In this document: positions 45,128 to 54,038 of the stretch, piece after piece
How positions within the stretch are numbered: position 1 is the first letter of the stretch
How the letters are laid out: each line of letters opens with the position of its first letter
Assembly: GCF_900109135.1 (NCBI RefSeq)
Contig: NZ_FNYT01000006.1
Span: forward strand, 57,661-121,660
DNA length: 64,000 nt
Reading direction: 5' to 3'
Origin: Trichococcus ilyis
GTDB taxonomy: Bacteria > Bacillota > Bacilli > Lactobacillales > Aerococcaceae
The notes under the pieces: model-generated
Databases searched by the model: none
What the model was told of the DNA's origin: nothing
What the model saw: only the letters and a program-made list of their open reading frames with translations
Translations under genes and position numbers: made by a program

Positions 45128-45244
45128 CAAGCTGCGCGGAGTAAAGATTTGTGCGCTGAGGAAGCAGGCTATCGTTTGTGATTCAGGTGGAAGTATTTTA
45201 CAATGATTGCAAATGACAAAACTTCAGCAATGGGAGGAATCGTA

Positions 45245-46066
45245 ATGGACAAGAGAATCGAAGGTACTTTTGCTAACCAAGAAATGCTTATCGATGAAAT
45301 CACGCATCTGATCAAGCATGAGGGCTATGCTCCCGAGCAGCTGCTGGTCATCACCCGCAACGGCAAGAGCAATTACATCACGGAGGAGACGGCGGTGCAG
45401 GTCATCATCACCGGCGAGGACCGCGAGGAGGATTCTTTGTGGGACAAAATCGTGAAGTTCTTTACGGTCGATCTGGATGAAGAGGAGGAAGAAGCGATTT
45501 TCGAGCGCTACGGCATCGATGAGGATACGTACGAACGCTTTGAGGATGCGTTGGATGACGGGGAATTGCTGCTGCTGATCGACGATGCGGCTCCGATCAA
45601 TGACGAGCATGCCGAATTTATGGTGCGCGATGGCATCCTGCCTGACGAAAAAGTCGTTTCTGCAACGGCAACCGCTGCTGCCACTGCGACAAAACCGGAT
45701 TGGACATCCGCCGACAGCGAGGAAGCAGGCGATGTGCCGGCCCATTCCATCGAGGCTGCGAAAAAACTTTTCGGCACTGAAGCTGAGCTTGCGACCCCGA
45801 CTGCGCCTGCCGATGTCACCGACGACATCACCGGTCAGCCGATCGAGGCGGAAGCGGTGGCCGATCCTGCGATGGCCGAAGACAGTCACCATTTGCCGGA
45901 ACTGCAATTCGACAAAGACGACTCCCTGCCTGAAGCGGCTGAAGAGAAGGAAATGTTTTCCAAGGACCCGTTCGGTGGCGATACGGTTGCTGCGGAAGCC
46001 GGCACAGACGCGGATGACATCGATCCGGATTATGACAAGACTGACAAACCGAAACCGGCTCTATGA
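45245..46066 (+). CDS. General stress protein, YflT-like
   Basis: This 273-residue cytoplasmic protein starts (about 5-100) with the YflT/GSP17M domain: GTFANQEMLIDEITHLIKHEG, then QLLVITRN and FFTVDLDEEEEEAI. The remainder is a long acidic, Ala-rich, probably disordered tail. The function of the domain is unknown; family genes in Bacillus are general-stress induced. GGGAGG lies seven bases before ATG 45245. Single gene with its own terminator. Confidence 0.8.
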   Translation: MDKRIEGTFANQEMLIDEITHLIKHEGYAPEQLLVITRNGKSNYITEETAVQVIITGEDREEDSLWDKIVKFFTVDLDEEEEEAIFERYGIDEDTYERFEDALDDGELLLLIDDAAPINDEHAEFMVRDGILPDEKVVSATATAAATATKPDWTSADSEEAGDVPAHSIEAAKKLFGTEAELATPTAPADVTDDITGQPIEAEAVADPAMAEDSHHLPELQFDKDDSLPEAAEEKEMFSKDPFGGDTVAAEAGTDADDIDPDYDKTDKPKPAL

Positions 46067-46075
46067 TTGATAAAG

Positions 46076-46132
46076 AACAGCAATGGCTGCCTCTTGTTTG
46101 ATTGAGGCAGCCGTTGCTGTTTTTGTTTTTTT
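46076..46132 (+). terminator. Terminator after the YflT-like gene
   Basis: An 18-bp stem AACAGCAATGGCTGCCTC with its complement (one mispair) is followed by two T-runs. Confidence 0.92.
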
Positions 46133-46174
46133 GCTGGAGGTCGGCGAGGGCTGCGTGCACGTTAAAAAAAGATT

Positions 46175-46188
46175 CGAACGTACGTTTT
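46175..46188 (+). promoter_or_regulatory. LexA (SOS) box at the recX promoter
   Basis: CGAACGTACGTTTT matches the Gram-positive LexA/DinR consensus CGAAC-RNRY-GTTYC at all but the last position. It overlaps the -35 hexamer, the classical repressing position. Confidence 0.75.
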
Positions 46189-46215
46189 GTCCCTTTTGTC
46201 CTTTGCGTGTATAAT
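46187..46215 (+). promoter_or_regulatory. Promoter of recX-mutY
   Basis: TTGTCC (46187-46192), 17-base spacer, TATAAT (46210-46215), 32 bases before the recX start. Confidence 0.75.
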
Positions 46216-46247
46216 GACAAGTGAGATTCGCCGAAAGGAAGTAGAAG

Positions 46248-47084
46248 ATGGATCATACAGAAGAGCAGGCTGAAAAATTGCCTGTCGTAACAAAAATAAC
46301 CGTCCAGAAAAAGCGAAAGGACCGCTTCAATGTCTTCATCGACGGGGAGTATTCCTTTCCGATATCGGAAGCCGTGCTCATCAAAGTCGGCCTGCATAAA
46401 GGCATGACGCTCACGAAAGAGCGCAGCGCCGAGATCGAGAAGGAAAATTACGACTACATGGCCTACACGACGGCCGTCAATTACCTGTCCTACAGTCTGC
46501 GCAGCGAGAAAGAAGTCCGCAAAAAACTGCATGATGAAGAAATCAGTCCGGATGCGATCGAACGTGCGCTGACGCGATTGCTTGACCAGAATTACGTCAA
46601 CGACCGCATCTACGGCGAAAGCTACACGCGCACGGCGGCGAACCTGAATCTGAAGGGGCCGCAGCTCATCGCCAATGAGCTGAAAGGCAAAGGCTTGTCG
46701 GAGGACGATATCGCCTTTTCTCTGCAACAATATCCGCATGAACTGCAACTCGAAAATGCCCAAACGATCGCCGAGAAGCAGCTCCGCAAACAGTGCCGGG
46801 TCTCTTCGCATGAAGCGGCTTCAAAAATCCGTCTGCATCTGCATCAGAAAGGCTATCCATCCGACATCGTGCTGGAAGTCATGGCAGCGATCGAAACCGA
46901 AAAAGAGGAAGAGGATGAAATGGCAGCCCTGCGGATGCAAGGCGACAAACTTTGGCGCCGTTACGAGCGCAAAGCGAAAGGCCGCGAATTGCATCAAAAA
47001 GTGCGGTCGGGCCTTTACCAAAAAGGTTATCCGGGAGAACTGATCTCCGTTTACATCGAAGCAAAGGAACAGGAAGCAGAATAA
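46248..47084 (+). CDS. recX: Regulatory protein RecX
   Basis: This 278-residue protein binds RecA filaments and restrains recombination. It is mostly helical with three-helix repeats: AVNYLSYSLRSEKEVRKKL, ALTRLLDQNYVNDRIYGESYTRTAA and LKGPQLIANELKGKGLS are typical. The length suits the long RecX forms of this order. The stop shares one base with the mutY start. A LexA box at the promoter implies SOS induction, consistent with coupling to RecA activity. Confidence 0.93.
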   Translation: MDHTEEQAEKLPVVTKITVQKKRKDRFNVFIDGEYSFPISEAVLIKVGLHKGMTLTKERSAEIEKENYDYMAYTTAVNYLSYSLRSEKEVRKKLHDEEISPDAIERALTRLLDQNYVNDRIYGESYTRTAANLNLKGPQLIANELKGKGLSEDDIAFSLQQYPHELQLENAQTIAEKQLRKQCRVSSHEAASKIRLHLHQKGYPSDIVLEVMAAIETEKEEEDEMAALRMQGDKLWRRYERKAKGRELHQKVRSGLYQKGYPGELISVYIEAKEQEAE

Positions 47085-48364
47085 TGACAACAAATCCGGA
47101 ACACGAAAAAATATTCAAAGCAGCCGGCATCGAGATGTGGCCGGCGGATAAAATAACAGCTTTCCGCAAAGCCCTATTGGACTGGTACGACAAAGAGAAG
47201 CGCGACCTGCCTTGGCGCCGGACGAGCGATCCCTACAGCATTTGGGTATCGGAAATCATGCTGCAGCAGACGCGGGTGGACACGGTGATCCCGTACTACC
47301 ACAATTTCCTGGACAGATTCCCCGACATCGCAGCCTTGGCGGCGGCGCCGGAAGACGCGATCCTGAAGGCTTGGGAAGGGCTCGGCTATTATTCCCGCGT
47401 CAAGAACATGCAGAAAGCTGCCCAGCAGATCGTCGCCGAATACGGGGGTGTCTTTCCGGCAGATCCGCAGGAAATCGCGAAGCTGAAGGGTATCGGTCCC
47501 TATACTGCCGGCGCCGTTTCCAGCATCGCCTTCCAGATCCCGGAACCGGCAGTCGACGGCAACGTTATGCGGGTCATGAGCCGGCTGTTCGAAATCGATG
47601 CCGATATCGCCAAACCGGCCAGCCGAAAAATTTTTGAAGCGGTCGTGCGCGAACTGATCGATCCGGAGCGGCCTGGCGATTTCAACCAAGCCTTGATGGA
47701 TCTTGGTTCGAGCATCTGCACGCCGCTCAATCCGCAGCCAGAGATCAGCCCGATCAAAGCGTTCAATGCGGCCTACAAAAACGGAACGATGCACCTATAT
47801 CCGGTCAAGACGAAAGCGAAAAGGCCTGTACCGATGAATCTGCAGGGCATCATCCTGCAGAACGGGGAGAAGCAGTTCCTGCTGGAGAAGCGCCCGAGCA
47901 GCGGACTGCTGGCGGATTTCTGGACGTTTCCTTTGATCCAGCTCGACCTCGATGCGCTTTCCGGTTCAGCGGCGGCTGCCCCGGGACCGCCGGCAGCCAT
48001 CCAGACGGAGTTGCTGGTCGCCGAGGATTTCCCGAAACTGGCGGAAGCAACCACGAAGGCCGGCAAAACTCCGCCTGCCTTCAGCCAGATCGAAGCCCAA
48101 CTTTCAGGGGCAGTGGCTGAAAAATACGGATTGAAGCCGGTCTGGCTGAAGGCGGAAACCGGATCGGTCACTCATGTCTTCAGTCATATCAAATGGCAAA
48201 TCACCGGTTATTACGGGCGGGTGCTGACGGGCGGCGACAGCCGATTGCCGGAACAATGCCGCTGGGTCAGCGAAAATGATTTTGCCGATTATGCCTTCCC
48301 GGTGCCCCAGCAAAAAATGTGGCAAAAATTCCAGCAACAGACCCGAAAAGAATTTGGCCTGTAG
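47084..48364 (+). CDS. mutY: A/G-specific adenine glycosylase without Fe-S cluster ligands
   Basis: This 426-residue DNA repair enzyme removes adenine opposite 8-oxoguanine. It has LPWRRTSDPYSIWVSEIMLQQT (Glu57), the helix-hairpin-helix LKGIGPYTAGAV and catalytic Asp158 in AVDGNV. A C-terminal NUDIX-like domain with VTHVFSHIKW recognises 8-oxoG. The four-Cys iron-sulfur motif is broken: only Cys212 remains, and the expected positions 219, 222 and 228 are Pro, Ser and Asn. Cluster-free MutY forms are known in some anaerobes and lactic bacteria. It starts on the last base of recX and shares its SOS-type promoter. Confidence 0.95.
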   Translation: MTTNPEHEKIFKAAGIEMWPADKITAFRKALLDWYDKEKRDLPWRRTSDPYSIWVSEIMLQQTRVDTVIPYYHNFLDRFPDIAALAAAPEDAILKAWEGLGYYSRVKNMQKAAQQIVAEYGGVFPADPQEIAKLKGIGPYTAGAVSSIAFQIPEPAVDGNVMRVMSRLFEIDADIAKPASRKIFEAVVRELIDPERPGDFNQALMDLGSSICTPLNPQPEISPIKAFNAAYKNGTMHLYPVKTKAKRPVPMNLQGIILQNGEKQFLLEKRPSSGLLADFWTFPLIQLDLDALSGSAAAAPGPPAAIQTELLVAEDFPKLAEATTKAGKTPPAFSQIEAQLSGAVAEKYGLKPVWLKAETGSVTHVFSHIKWQITGYYGRVLTGGDSRLPEQCRWVSENDFADYAFPVPQQKMWQKFQQQTRKEFGL

Positions 48365-48487
48365 CGACTAAATTATCGCAATCCATTTCCATTCTATGCT
48401 ATACTGTTCAATGAACTGAAAGTTGAGGGTTCCGCCGAAATGATTTCCGGCGCGGACTCAAATAGTTGTAGAAAGTTGGGCACCGTG

Positions 48488-49033
48488 ATGCATAATCCTC
48501 GGGAGGGAGAATTCATCACCATAAAGAGTTATAAGCATGACGGCAGCCTGCATCGAACGTGGCGTGACACCATGGTATTAAAAACGAGTGACCAGTCCAT
48601 AATCGGCTGTAATGATCACACCTTAGTAACGGAAGCAGACGGGCGCCGCTGGGTCACCAGAGAGCCTGCATTGTTGTATTACCATAAGCATTATTGGTTC
48701 AACATCGTCACCATGATCCGCCAAAAGGGTGTCTCCTACTACTGCAACCTGGCATCGCCTTATGTGATCGACCAGGAGGCACTGAAGTACATCGATTATG
48801 ATCTGGACATTAAAGTTTTTCCGGATGGTGAAAAACGTTTGCTTGATGTAGATGAGTATGAATTGCATCGCAATCGCATGAATTACCCAAAAGAGATCGA
48901 TCATATCCTGAAGGAGAACGTGAAGATTTTGGTGAGCTGGATCAACGAAGAAAAAGGTCCTTTTTCCAAAGAATACGTCGACTTATGGTATGAACGGTAC
49001 TGTCAGCTGTCGCATAATCAGCAAAACTCGTGA
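48488..49033 (+). CDS. Nucleoside tri-/diphosphatase, DUF402 (YgaC/Ntdp-like)
   Basis: This 181-residue cytoplasmic protein begins [25 protein letters not shown] and continues with [39 protein letters not shown] and [11 protein letters not shown], the full DUF402 pattern. Its staphylococcal homologue hydrolyses nucleoside tri- and diphosphates. The invariant Asp/Glu residues that bind metal (DYDLD, DVDEYE) are present. ATG 48488 is chosen by comparison with family starts; the ribosome site is weak. Confidence 0.92.
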   Translation: MHNPREGEFITIKSYKHDGSLHRTWRDTMVLKTSDQSIIGCNDHTLVTEADGRRWVTREPALLYYHKHYWFNIVTMIRQKGVSYYCNLASPYVIDQEALKYIDYDLDIKVFPDGEKRLLDVDEYELHRNRMNYPKEIDHILKENVKILVSWINEEKGPFSKEYVDLWYERYCQLSHNQQNS

Positions 49034-49047
49034 TGAATCCAAATTAT

Positions 49048-49084
49048 AAAAAACCAGTCGAACGCATTTATCGGCTGGTTTTTT
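49048..49084 (+). terminator. Terminator after the DUF402 gene
   Basis: AAAACCAGTCG pairs with CGGCTGGTTTT (wobble) with a T-run after it. Confidence 0.85.
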
Positions 49085-49216
49085 ATCTGAATTATTGAAA
49101 TAGCTGATCGGGACGAAAAAAATACCGTGCAATAACACAACCGTTATACTATGATAAATATATCTGTAATATGGAGTCAATATTTGAAATACGATTAAAA
49201 TATTGGAGGAATCAGA

Positions 49217-50359
49217 ATGAAAAAAAAGGAAATAGTGCTAGTTTCCATCATGGGTATCCTAACCATTGCCATTGTTCTTTTTGGATATAAATACGCGGCC
49301 GGTAAAAAAGAGGCCTTATTGAGAGAAGGGGAAAAACAGACGGAAACAGTTTCTAAAACAGCTTCCTCGCAAGAATCAACTATCGCAGAGAGCGACACAT
49401 CCGAAGCTTATGCGCAATTCTTGGCCGCTTTTGCCGAGAACAGAAGCAATGCGTCGGTGGTCGACTATCTGCAGTATGTTCATCATCATACGAAAGAGGT
49501 CAACGTCGCCTTCTTCGGTGATGTCGCAGCCGATGCGGCTTGGGCCAAGTCTGTCATTGCCGGTATCCAGGCCGATTATCCGCTTGAGAATCTGACGACA
49601 TCGTTTTTCAGCCATCCGTCAGACAGCAGCTCGGTTTATCTGAGCAGCCAATATGCTCAGGAAATGGCCGCAAGCAGTCCGGATGTGATTTTTTTCAGCA
49701 TTCCGGCGAAGACCGATCAGGTTGTTGACATCAGTTTGGTCGAATCGACGCAAAACATCTACGCGGTTTATGATGAAATCAGAGCTGCCTTGCCTGATGC
49801 CTTGATTGTTTTGGTGACGCCGCCTCCTTCCGCCGCAAAAGTGGCAGATTGGAATTCCCGTTCCTTGGATTATCGGAACTATACCAACAATCTGGTGGAA
49901 GAAAACGCCGCCTTCGCGGTTCCTTTATACGATCTGCATGCGGATTTTCTTGCTGAATTGACGAACCGCAGCGAATCGGCGTCAAACTTTATGGATGCAG
50001 CCGGTCTGGAATTGAATGAGGCTGGACAGCAACTTTACGGTGAGCTGTTTGCCGCCAGTTTGCGCACAAAAATGATCGATACATCGGCGGGTCTGTATGT
50101 GGAAGGCGAAAAACCTGCCAGCACGCCGATCGCACCAACCTTGACGGTGCCTGAAGTCCCTGCCGCGGCAATCGAAGAGACTGTCAGCGAAGAGCCGGTG
50201 TATGAAGAGCCGGTTTATGAAGAGCCCACATACGTTGCGCCGACTTATACTGCACCTGCAGCAGATGATACATCAGTCGCAACACCAGACCCTACAGCGA
50301 CTGATATTACCGCCAACGATACTGCGACAAATGCAACAGGAACTGAAATTGACCAGTAG
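49217..50359 (+). CDS. Membrane-anchored SGNH-like protein lacking catalytic residues
   Basis: This 380-residue protein has one N-terminal transmembrane helix (about 5-28), a Ser/Thr-rich spacer, a SGNH-hydrolase-like domain (about 92-285) and a Pro/Glu/Thr-rich C-terminal tail with repeated EEPVYEEP-type units. The first block reads NVAFFGDVAADA where GDS is expected, so the nucleophile Ser is Val103. The last block reads MDAAGLELNEAGQQLY, with Glu265 where His is usual. It is therefore probably a non-catalytic binding or accessory protein. AATTGGAGG lies upstream of the ATG. Single gene; function unknown. Confidence 0.65.
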   Translation: MKKKEIVLVSIMGILTIAIVLFGYKYAAGKKEALLREGEKQTETVSKTASSQESTIAESDTSEAYAQFLAAFAENRSNASVVDYLQYVHHHTKEVNVAFFGDVAADAAWAKSVIAGIQADYPLENLTTSFFSHPSDSSSVYLSSQYAQEMAASSPDVIFFSIPAKTDQVVDISLVESTQNIYAVYDEIRAALPDALIVLVTPPPSAAKVADWNSRSLDYRNYTNNLVEENAAFAVPLYDLHADFLAELTNRSESASNFMDAAGLELNEAGQQLYGELFAASLRTKMIDTSAGLYVEGEKPASTPIAPTLTVPEVPAAAIEETVSEEPVYEEPVYEEPTYVAPTYTAPAADDTSVATPDPTATDITANDTATNATGTEIDQ

Positions 50360-50440
50360 GCATTTGCTGGACATTAAGTTTGGATAGCATGCTGATGGGA
50401 TGTTCTAATCAGATTCTCACATGGGATTCACCAAAAAATG

Positions 50441-50483
50441 AAGCTGGCATTTACCGGATTGTTCGGTAAATGCCAGCTTTTTT
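50441..50483 (+). terminator. Terminator after the SGNH-like gene
   Basis: Perfect 16-bp stem AAGCTGGCATTTACCG with its complement, followed by six T. Confidence 0.92.
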
Positions 50484-50617
50484 AGCGCATCAATCATTTT
50501 TGCAGACGCATAACAGTGAATGGGCCAATCGGTCTGGATTTTCATTTCACAAACTTTCCGTCCGTCGGGAACACAAAAAACATTATTGGTCTACTTATTA
50601 ATAAGCTCTTCCGAATA

Positions 50618-50646
50618 TTGATATTATTGGATTTCTGGTGTATAAT
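50618..50646 (+). promoter_or_regulatory. Promoter of the pullulanase gene
   Basis: TTGATA (50618-50623), 17-base spacer, TATAAT (50641-50646). Confidence 0.8.
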
Positions 50647-50663
50647 GATTGCGTAAACATGAA

Positions 50664-50678
50664 ATGTAAGCGTTTTGA
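50664..50678 (+). promoter_or_regulatory. cre (CcpA) site of the pullulanase gene
   Basis: ATGTAAGCGTTTTGA differs from the core cre consensus at one position. It begins about 12 bases after the probable transcription start, where CcpA would block transcription. Confidence 0.65.
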
Positions 50679-50808
50679 ACAAAGGCGTTCTGTGTAGGTC
50701 CAAGAGAAAATATTTCACAAATTGACTCGCGAGTTTGGGATAAGCCACATGATAGCCATCCATGCAAACGCACTTTCAACAGAACAGAGATTTTTCGGAG
50801 GTAATGTC

Positions 50809-52788
50809 ATGTACATACAAGTTGATGAACGGAAACGGACTGACGTTCTATCGACTACTTATTATCAATATGACTTGGATAATTTAGAAAATCGATTAGA
50901 GCAGTTTGTACAGTCACCCGTTTTTGATAAAAAGTATTCGTTCGAAGGAGAATTGGGAGCAATCTATACGCCGCAGCGGACTATTCTGCGGCTATGGGCT
51001 CCGACTGCGCTCAGCGTTGAAGTGATTGTTTATGAAAGTCTGTACCGCAAAGAGAAGAAAAGGCACATGATGGGGAAAGGTGGAAGAGGGACTCACGAAC
51101 TCATTATGATTGGGGACTATGCGGGAACTGCCTACAAATACGCCATTACATTTCCGGATGGCAAAGTTGTTGAAACAGTTGATCCCTATAGCTATGCGAC
51201 AACCGCAAACGGAGAGCGCTCCGTCATTTTGGATGCAGTAAACACGAATCCTGAAAGATGGGGAGCCCGATTGGAGCCGATCGCTTCACCAGTCGACGCC
51301 ATTATTTATGAATTACATATTCGTGATTTCACGATTTCCCCGACGAGCGGTGTCACTAACAAAGGCAAATTCCTGGGTGTAGTCGAGCAGGGAACCTTAT
51401 CGGCGGATGGCGATAAGACAGGGCTGGATTACCTGAAAGAATTGGGCGTGACACATGTCCAGTTTTTGCCGATGGCCGATTTTTACACAGTCAATGAGCT
51501 GAAACCTTTGGAACAATACAACTGGGGTTATGACCCGCAGAACTTCAATGTGCCGGAAGGCTCCTACGCGACCAATCCTTATCAACCGGAAGTTCGTATC
51601 CTCGAAATGAAGGAAATGATCCAAGGTTTGCACGATGCGGGAATCCGCGTCATCATGGATGTCGTTTACAATCATGTTTATTTACCGAAACTGCATGCAT
51701 TGGAAAAAACGGTGCCTGGTTATTATTTCCGCAAAAATGCTGATGGGACGCTCTCCAACGGGACCGGCGTCGGCAACGACACGGCTTCTGAACGCTATAT
51801 GATGCGCAAATACATCATCGATAGCATCACCTATTGGGCGAAGAATTTCCATTTGGACGGATTCCGCTTCGATCTGATGGGGATCCATGACATCGAAACG
51901 ATGAACGAAATCCGTATCGCTTTGGATGCGATCGATCCTTCCATCATCATGCTTGGTGAGGGTTGGAACCTGAACACCAATCTGCCTCCTTCCGAAAAGG
52001 CTGTCCAACAGAATGCGGACCGCATGCCCGGTGTGGCTCATTTCAATGATGCTCTGCGTGAAGCAATCAAGGGTTCCGACTTCGAAAGCGGGACCGATAC
52101 CGGTTTTGTCACCGGGAAACCGTTCATGGAAGGGTGGGTCGCCACCAATCTGCAGGGGGGTGCGTATTATCCCGCCAGCCGGGGCAACTACATAAATCCC
52201 GCTCAGATGGTCCAGTACGTGGAGGCGCACGATAATCTGACGCTTTATGACAAATTGAAGATTTCGCTGCCATGGGATGAGGAAGAGTCCCGTATGCGGC
52301 GCCATCTTTTGGCAAGCAGCTTCGTTTTGTTGAGCCAAGGCATTCCGTTCATCCATGCGGGGCAAGAATTTATGCGGACAAAGAACGGGCTGGAGAACAG
52401 CTACAATGCGCCCGATTCGGTCAACCGCATGGATTGGCACCGCCGTTCCGAAATGAAACCGGCTGTGGATTACATGAAAGGCTTGATCGCATTGCGCAAA
52501 CAGGAGCCGTTATTCCGGTTGCGGACCATCGAGGAAGTCAAGGAACACATGAATATCCTGAAAGCCGATTACCAGATTGTTGTCTATCAGCTGGAGGATA
52601 AAGGAAAACTCTATTACGTCATCTTCAATGGCCAAACAAACGCCATCGATTTTGAGGTGGAAAGCGGGGATTACCGGGTGTTGATCGAGGACGGAACGGC
52701 GAGTCTGGCTGAACCGAGACTTGCTGAAGGGATATCCCGCATCCGGGTGGAAAACCTCTCCGTCACGGTGCTTGTGAAGGATAAATGA
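50809..52788 (+). CDS. pulA: Type I pullulanase (GH13_14)
   Basis: This 659-residue cytoplasmic enzyme hydrolyses alpha-1,6 branches of pullulan and maltodextrins. A CBM48-like N-terminal domain (about 60-150, AIYTPQRTILRLWAPTA) precedes the catalytic barrel. The type I signature YNWGYDP is present, then VIMDVVYNHVY, the nucleophile in GFRFDLMGI, the acid/base in MLGEGWN, and VEAHDNLTLYDKL. There is no signal peptide, so it acts on imported oligosaccharides. CGGAGG is upstream of ATG 50809. A consensus promoter and a cre site indicate carbon catabolite control. It complements the maltodextrin operon at 57358. Confidence 0.95.
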   Translation: MYIQVDERKRTDVLSTTYYQYDLDNLENRLEQFVQSPVFDKKYSFEGELGAIYTPQRTILRLWAPTALSVEVIVYESLYRKEKKRHMMGKGGRGTHELIMIGDYAGTAYKYAITFPDGKVVETVDPYSYATTANGERSVILDAVNTNPERWGARLEPIASPVDAIIYELHIRDFTISPTSGVTNKGKFLGVVEQGTLSADGDKTGLDYLKELGVTHVQFLPMADFYTVNELKPLEQYNWGYDPQNFNVPEGSYATNPYQPEVRILEMKEMIQGLHDAGIRVIMDVVYNHVYLPKLHALEKTVPGYYFRKNADGTLSNGTGVGNDTASERYMMRKYIIDSITYWAKNFHLDGFRFDLMGIHDIETMNEIRIALDAIDPSIIMLGEGWNLNTNLPPSEKAVQQNADRMPGVAHFNDALREAIKGSDFESGTDTGFVTGKPFMEGWVATNLQGGAYYPASRGNYINPAQMVQYVEAHDNLTLYDKLKISLPWDEEESRMRRHLLASSFVLLSQGIPFIHAGQEFMRTKNGLENSYNAPDSVNRMDWHRRSEMKPAVDYMKGLIALRKQEPLFRLRTIEEVKEHMNILKADYQIVVYQLEDKGKLYYVIFNGQTNAIDFEVESGDYRVLIEDGTASLAEPRLAEGISRIRVENLSVTVLVKDK

Positions 52789-52800
52789 TGTTAGTCCGGG

Positions 52801-52829
52801 CGGTCGTCTCATTTGAGACGACCGTTTTT
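52801..52829 (+). terminator. Terminator after pulA
   Basis: Perfect 11-bp stem CGGTCGTCTCA / TGAGACGACCG with a two-base gap as loop, then five T. Confidence 0.88.
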
Positions 52830-52837
52830 GGGTGCGG

Positions 52838-53030
52838 ATGAAGCGGCAGGAGCGGAACTCCGGTGAGGGAGGCTTGGCCGGAGGAGAGTAATCGAAGCTG
52901 CGCCCTCCTCCGGCCAGCGGGTGTTGCCCGGAGAAGGGCCGACGTATCCGTGTTTTTCGCCGGCCAGTCACCGTTTGGCCGGAGTTTGTGGACAGGAGAC
53001 CGTTCCGGTGCCGTCCTTTCAATATTTTTC
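52838..53030. repeat. Dispersed CCGGAG-type intergenic repeat, copy 4
   Basis: GAACTCCGGTGAGGGAGGC, TTGGCCGGAGGAGAG, CTCCTCCGGCCAGCGGG and TTTGGCCGGAG follow each other. They can form several CTCCGG/CCGGAG hairpins. It fills most of the gene-free interval between pulA and the next gene and matches copies 1-3 in block order, but is more diverged. Confidence 0.5.
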
Positions 53031-53124
53031 ATTCCAGCCGGAGCAAGGTAATCTCATCCCGCAGCATTTTTTGGTACAATGTACGGAGAAAGAGATTTAA
53101 AGCTGATGACGAGGTGGGACACAG

Positions 53125-53937
53125 ATGATAAAAATGATAGCGATCGATATTGACGGTACTTTGGTCAATGGCCAGAAGGTGATGACACCAAAAGTGAAAG
53201 AGACGATCCAGGAGGCGATGCGCCGCGGCATCAAAATCGTGCTTTGCACCGGGCGTCCACCTGCAGGGATCAAGCCCTACGCGGATGAATTGGGGTTCGG
53301 CGAGCATGAGGATTACATCATCGCGCAGAACGGAGCCTACATTCTGCGGGCGGATACGGACGAAACGGTCTACAAAAAGACGCTGACGCTTGCGGAAGTG
53401 CAGGAAATTTATGAATTCGGGAAAGGTTTTTCAGCCGGTACGCTGTTGGTGGGAGAGCACCATTACTACAGCTTGGAGGATACGGTGACGGAAGAAATGC
53501 AGAAGGATGCTGCCATCGTCAACATGGATATCAGCGTAATGGATCCCAAGGAAATCAACGAAGAGCTGGGTTTGATGAAGATCCTTTACATCGGTGAACC
53601 GAACGAGGTGGATGTCATCGATTCGGCCATTCCGGACAAAATGCGCGACGATTTCTACATCGTCCGCAGCCAGGATTTTTTGGTCGAAGTGATGGAGAAG
53701 AGTTCGAATAAGGGCACAGCCTTGAGGAAATTGGCGGACCATCTGGGGATTGCGATGGAGGAAGTGATGGCGCTGGGCGACGGCGAGAATGATTACGAAA
53801 TGATCCAAGTTGCCGGTCTGGGTGTCGTGATGTCGAACGGGACCGATAACCTGAAGAGCATCGCGAACGAAATCACCTTATCAAACGAAGAAGACGGCGT
53901 GGCCCATGCGATCGAAAGATGGGCTTTCCAAAACTAG
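53125..53937 (+). CDS. Cof-type HAD-IIB phosphatase (YidA-like)
   Basis: This 270-residue cytoplasmic phosphatase has motif I IDIDGTLV (Asp8, Asp10), motif II LCTGRPPAG, the type IIB cap (about 85-190), the Lys of motif III in SSNKGTALRKLA and motif IV ALGDGENDYEMI. All catalytic residues are present. Members dephosphorylate sugar phosphates and similar small metabolites; the exact substrate is unknown. GAGGTGGG precedes the ATG. Convergent with the gene at 54039 across a shared terminator. Confidence 0.93.
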   Translation: MIKMIAIDIDGTLVNGQKVMTPKVKETIQEAMRRGIKIVLCTGRPPAGIKPYADELGFGEHEDYIIAQNGAYILRADTDETVYKKTLTLAEVQEIYEFGKGFSAGTLLVGEHHYYSLEDTVTEEMQKDAAIVNMDISVMDPKEINEELGLMKILYIGEPNEVDVIDSAIPDKMRDDFYIVRSQDFLVEVMEKSSNKGTALRKLADHLGIAMEEVMALGDGENDYEMIQVAGLGVVMSNGTDNLKSIANEITLSNEEDGVAHAIERWAFQN

Positions 53938-53969
53938 GCTCAAGAGAGACTGCGAAAATATAAAAGCAA

Positions 53970-54024
53970 GGGAAGCAAGCGACCGAGAACCGTCTCTGGC
54001 CGCTTGCTTCCCTTCTGTTTTTTT
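53970..54024. terminator. Terminator between convergent genes
   Basis: GGGAAGCAAGCG pairs perfectly with CGCTTGCTTCCC around a 19-base loop that can itself fold, with a T-run on the + side. Confidence 0.8.
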
Positions 54025-54038
54025 GATGAATCGGGAAA

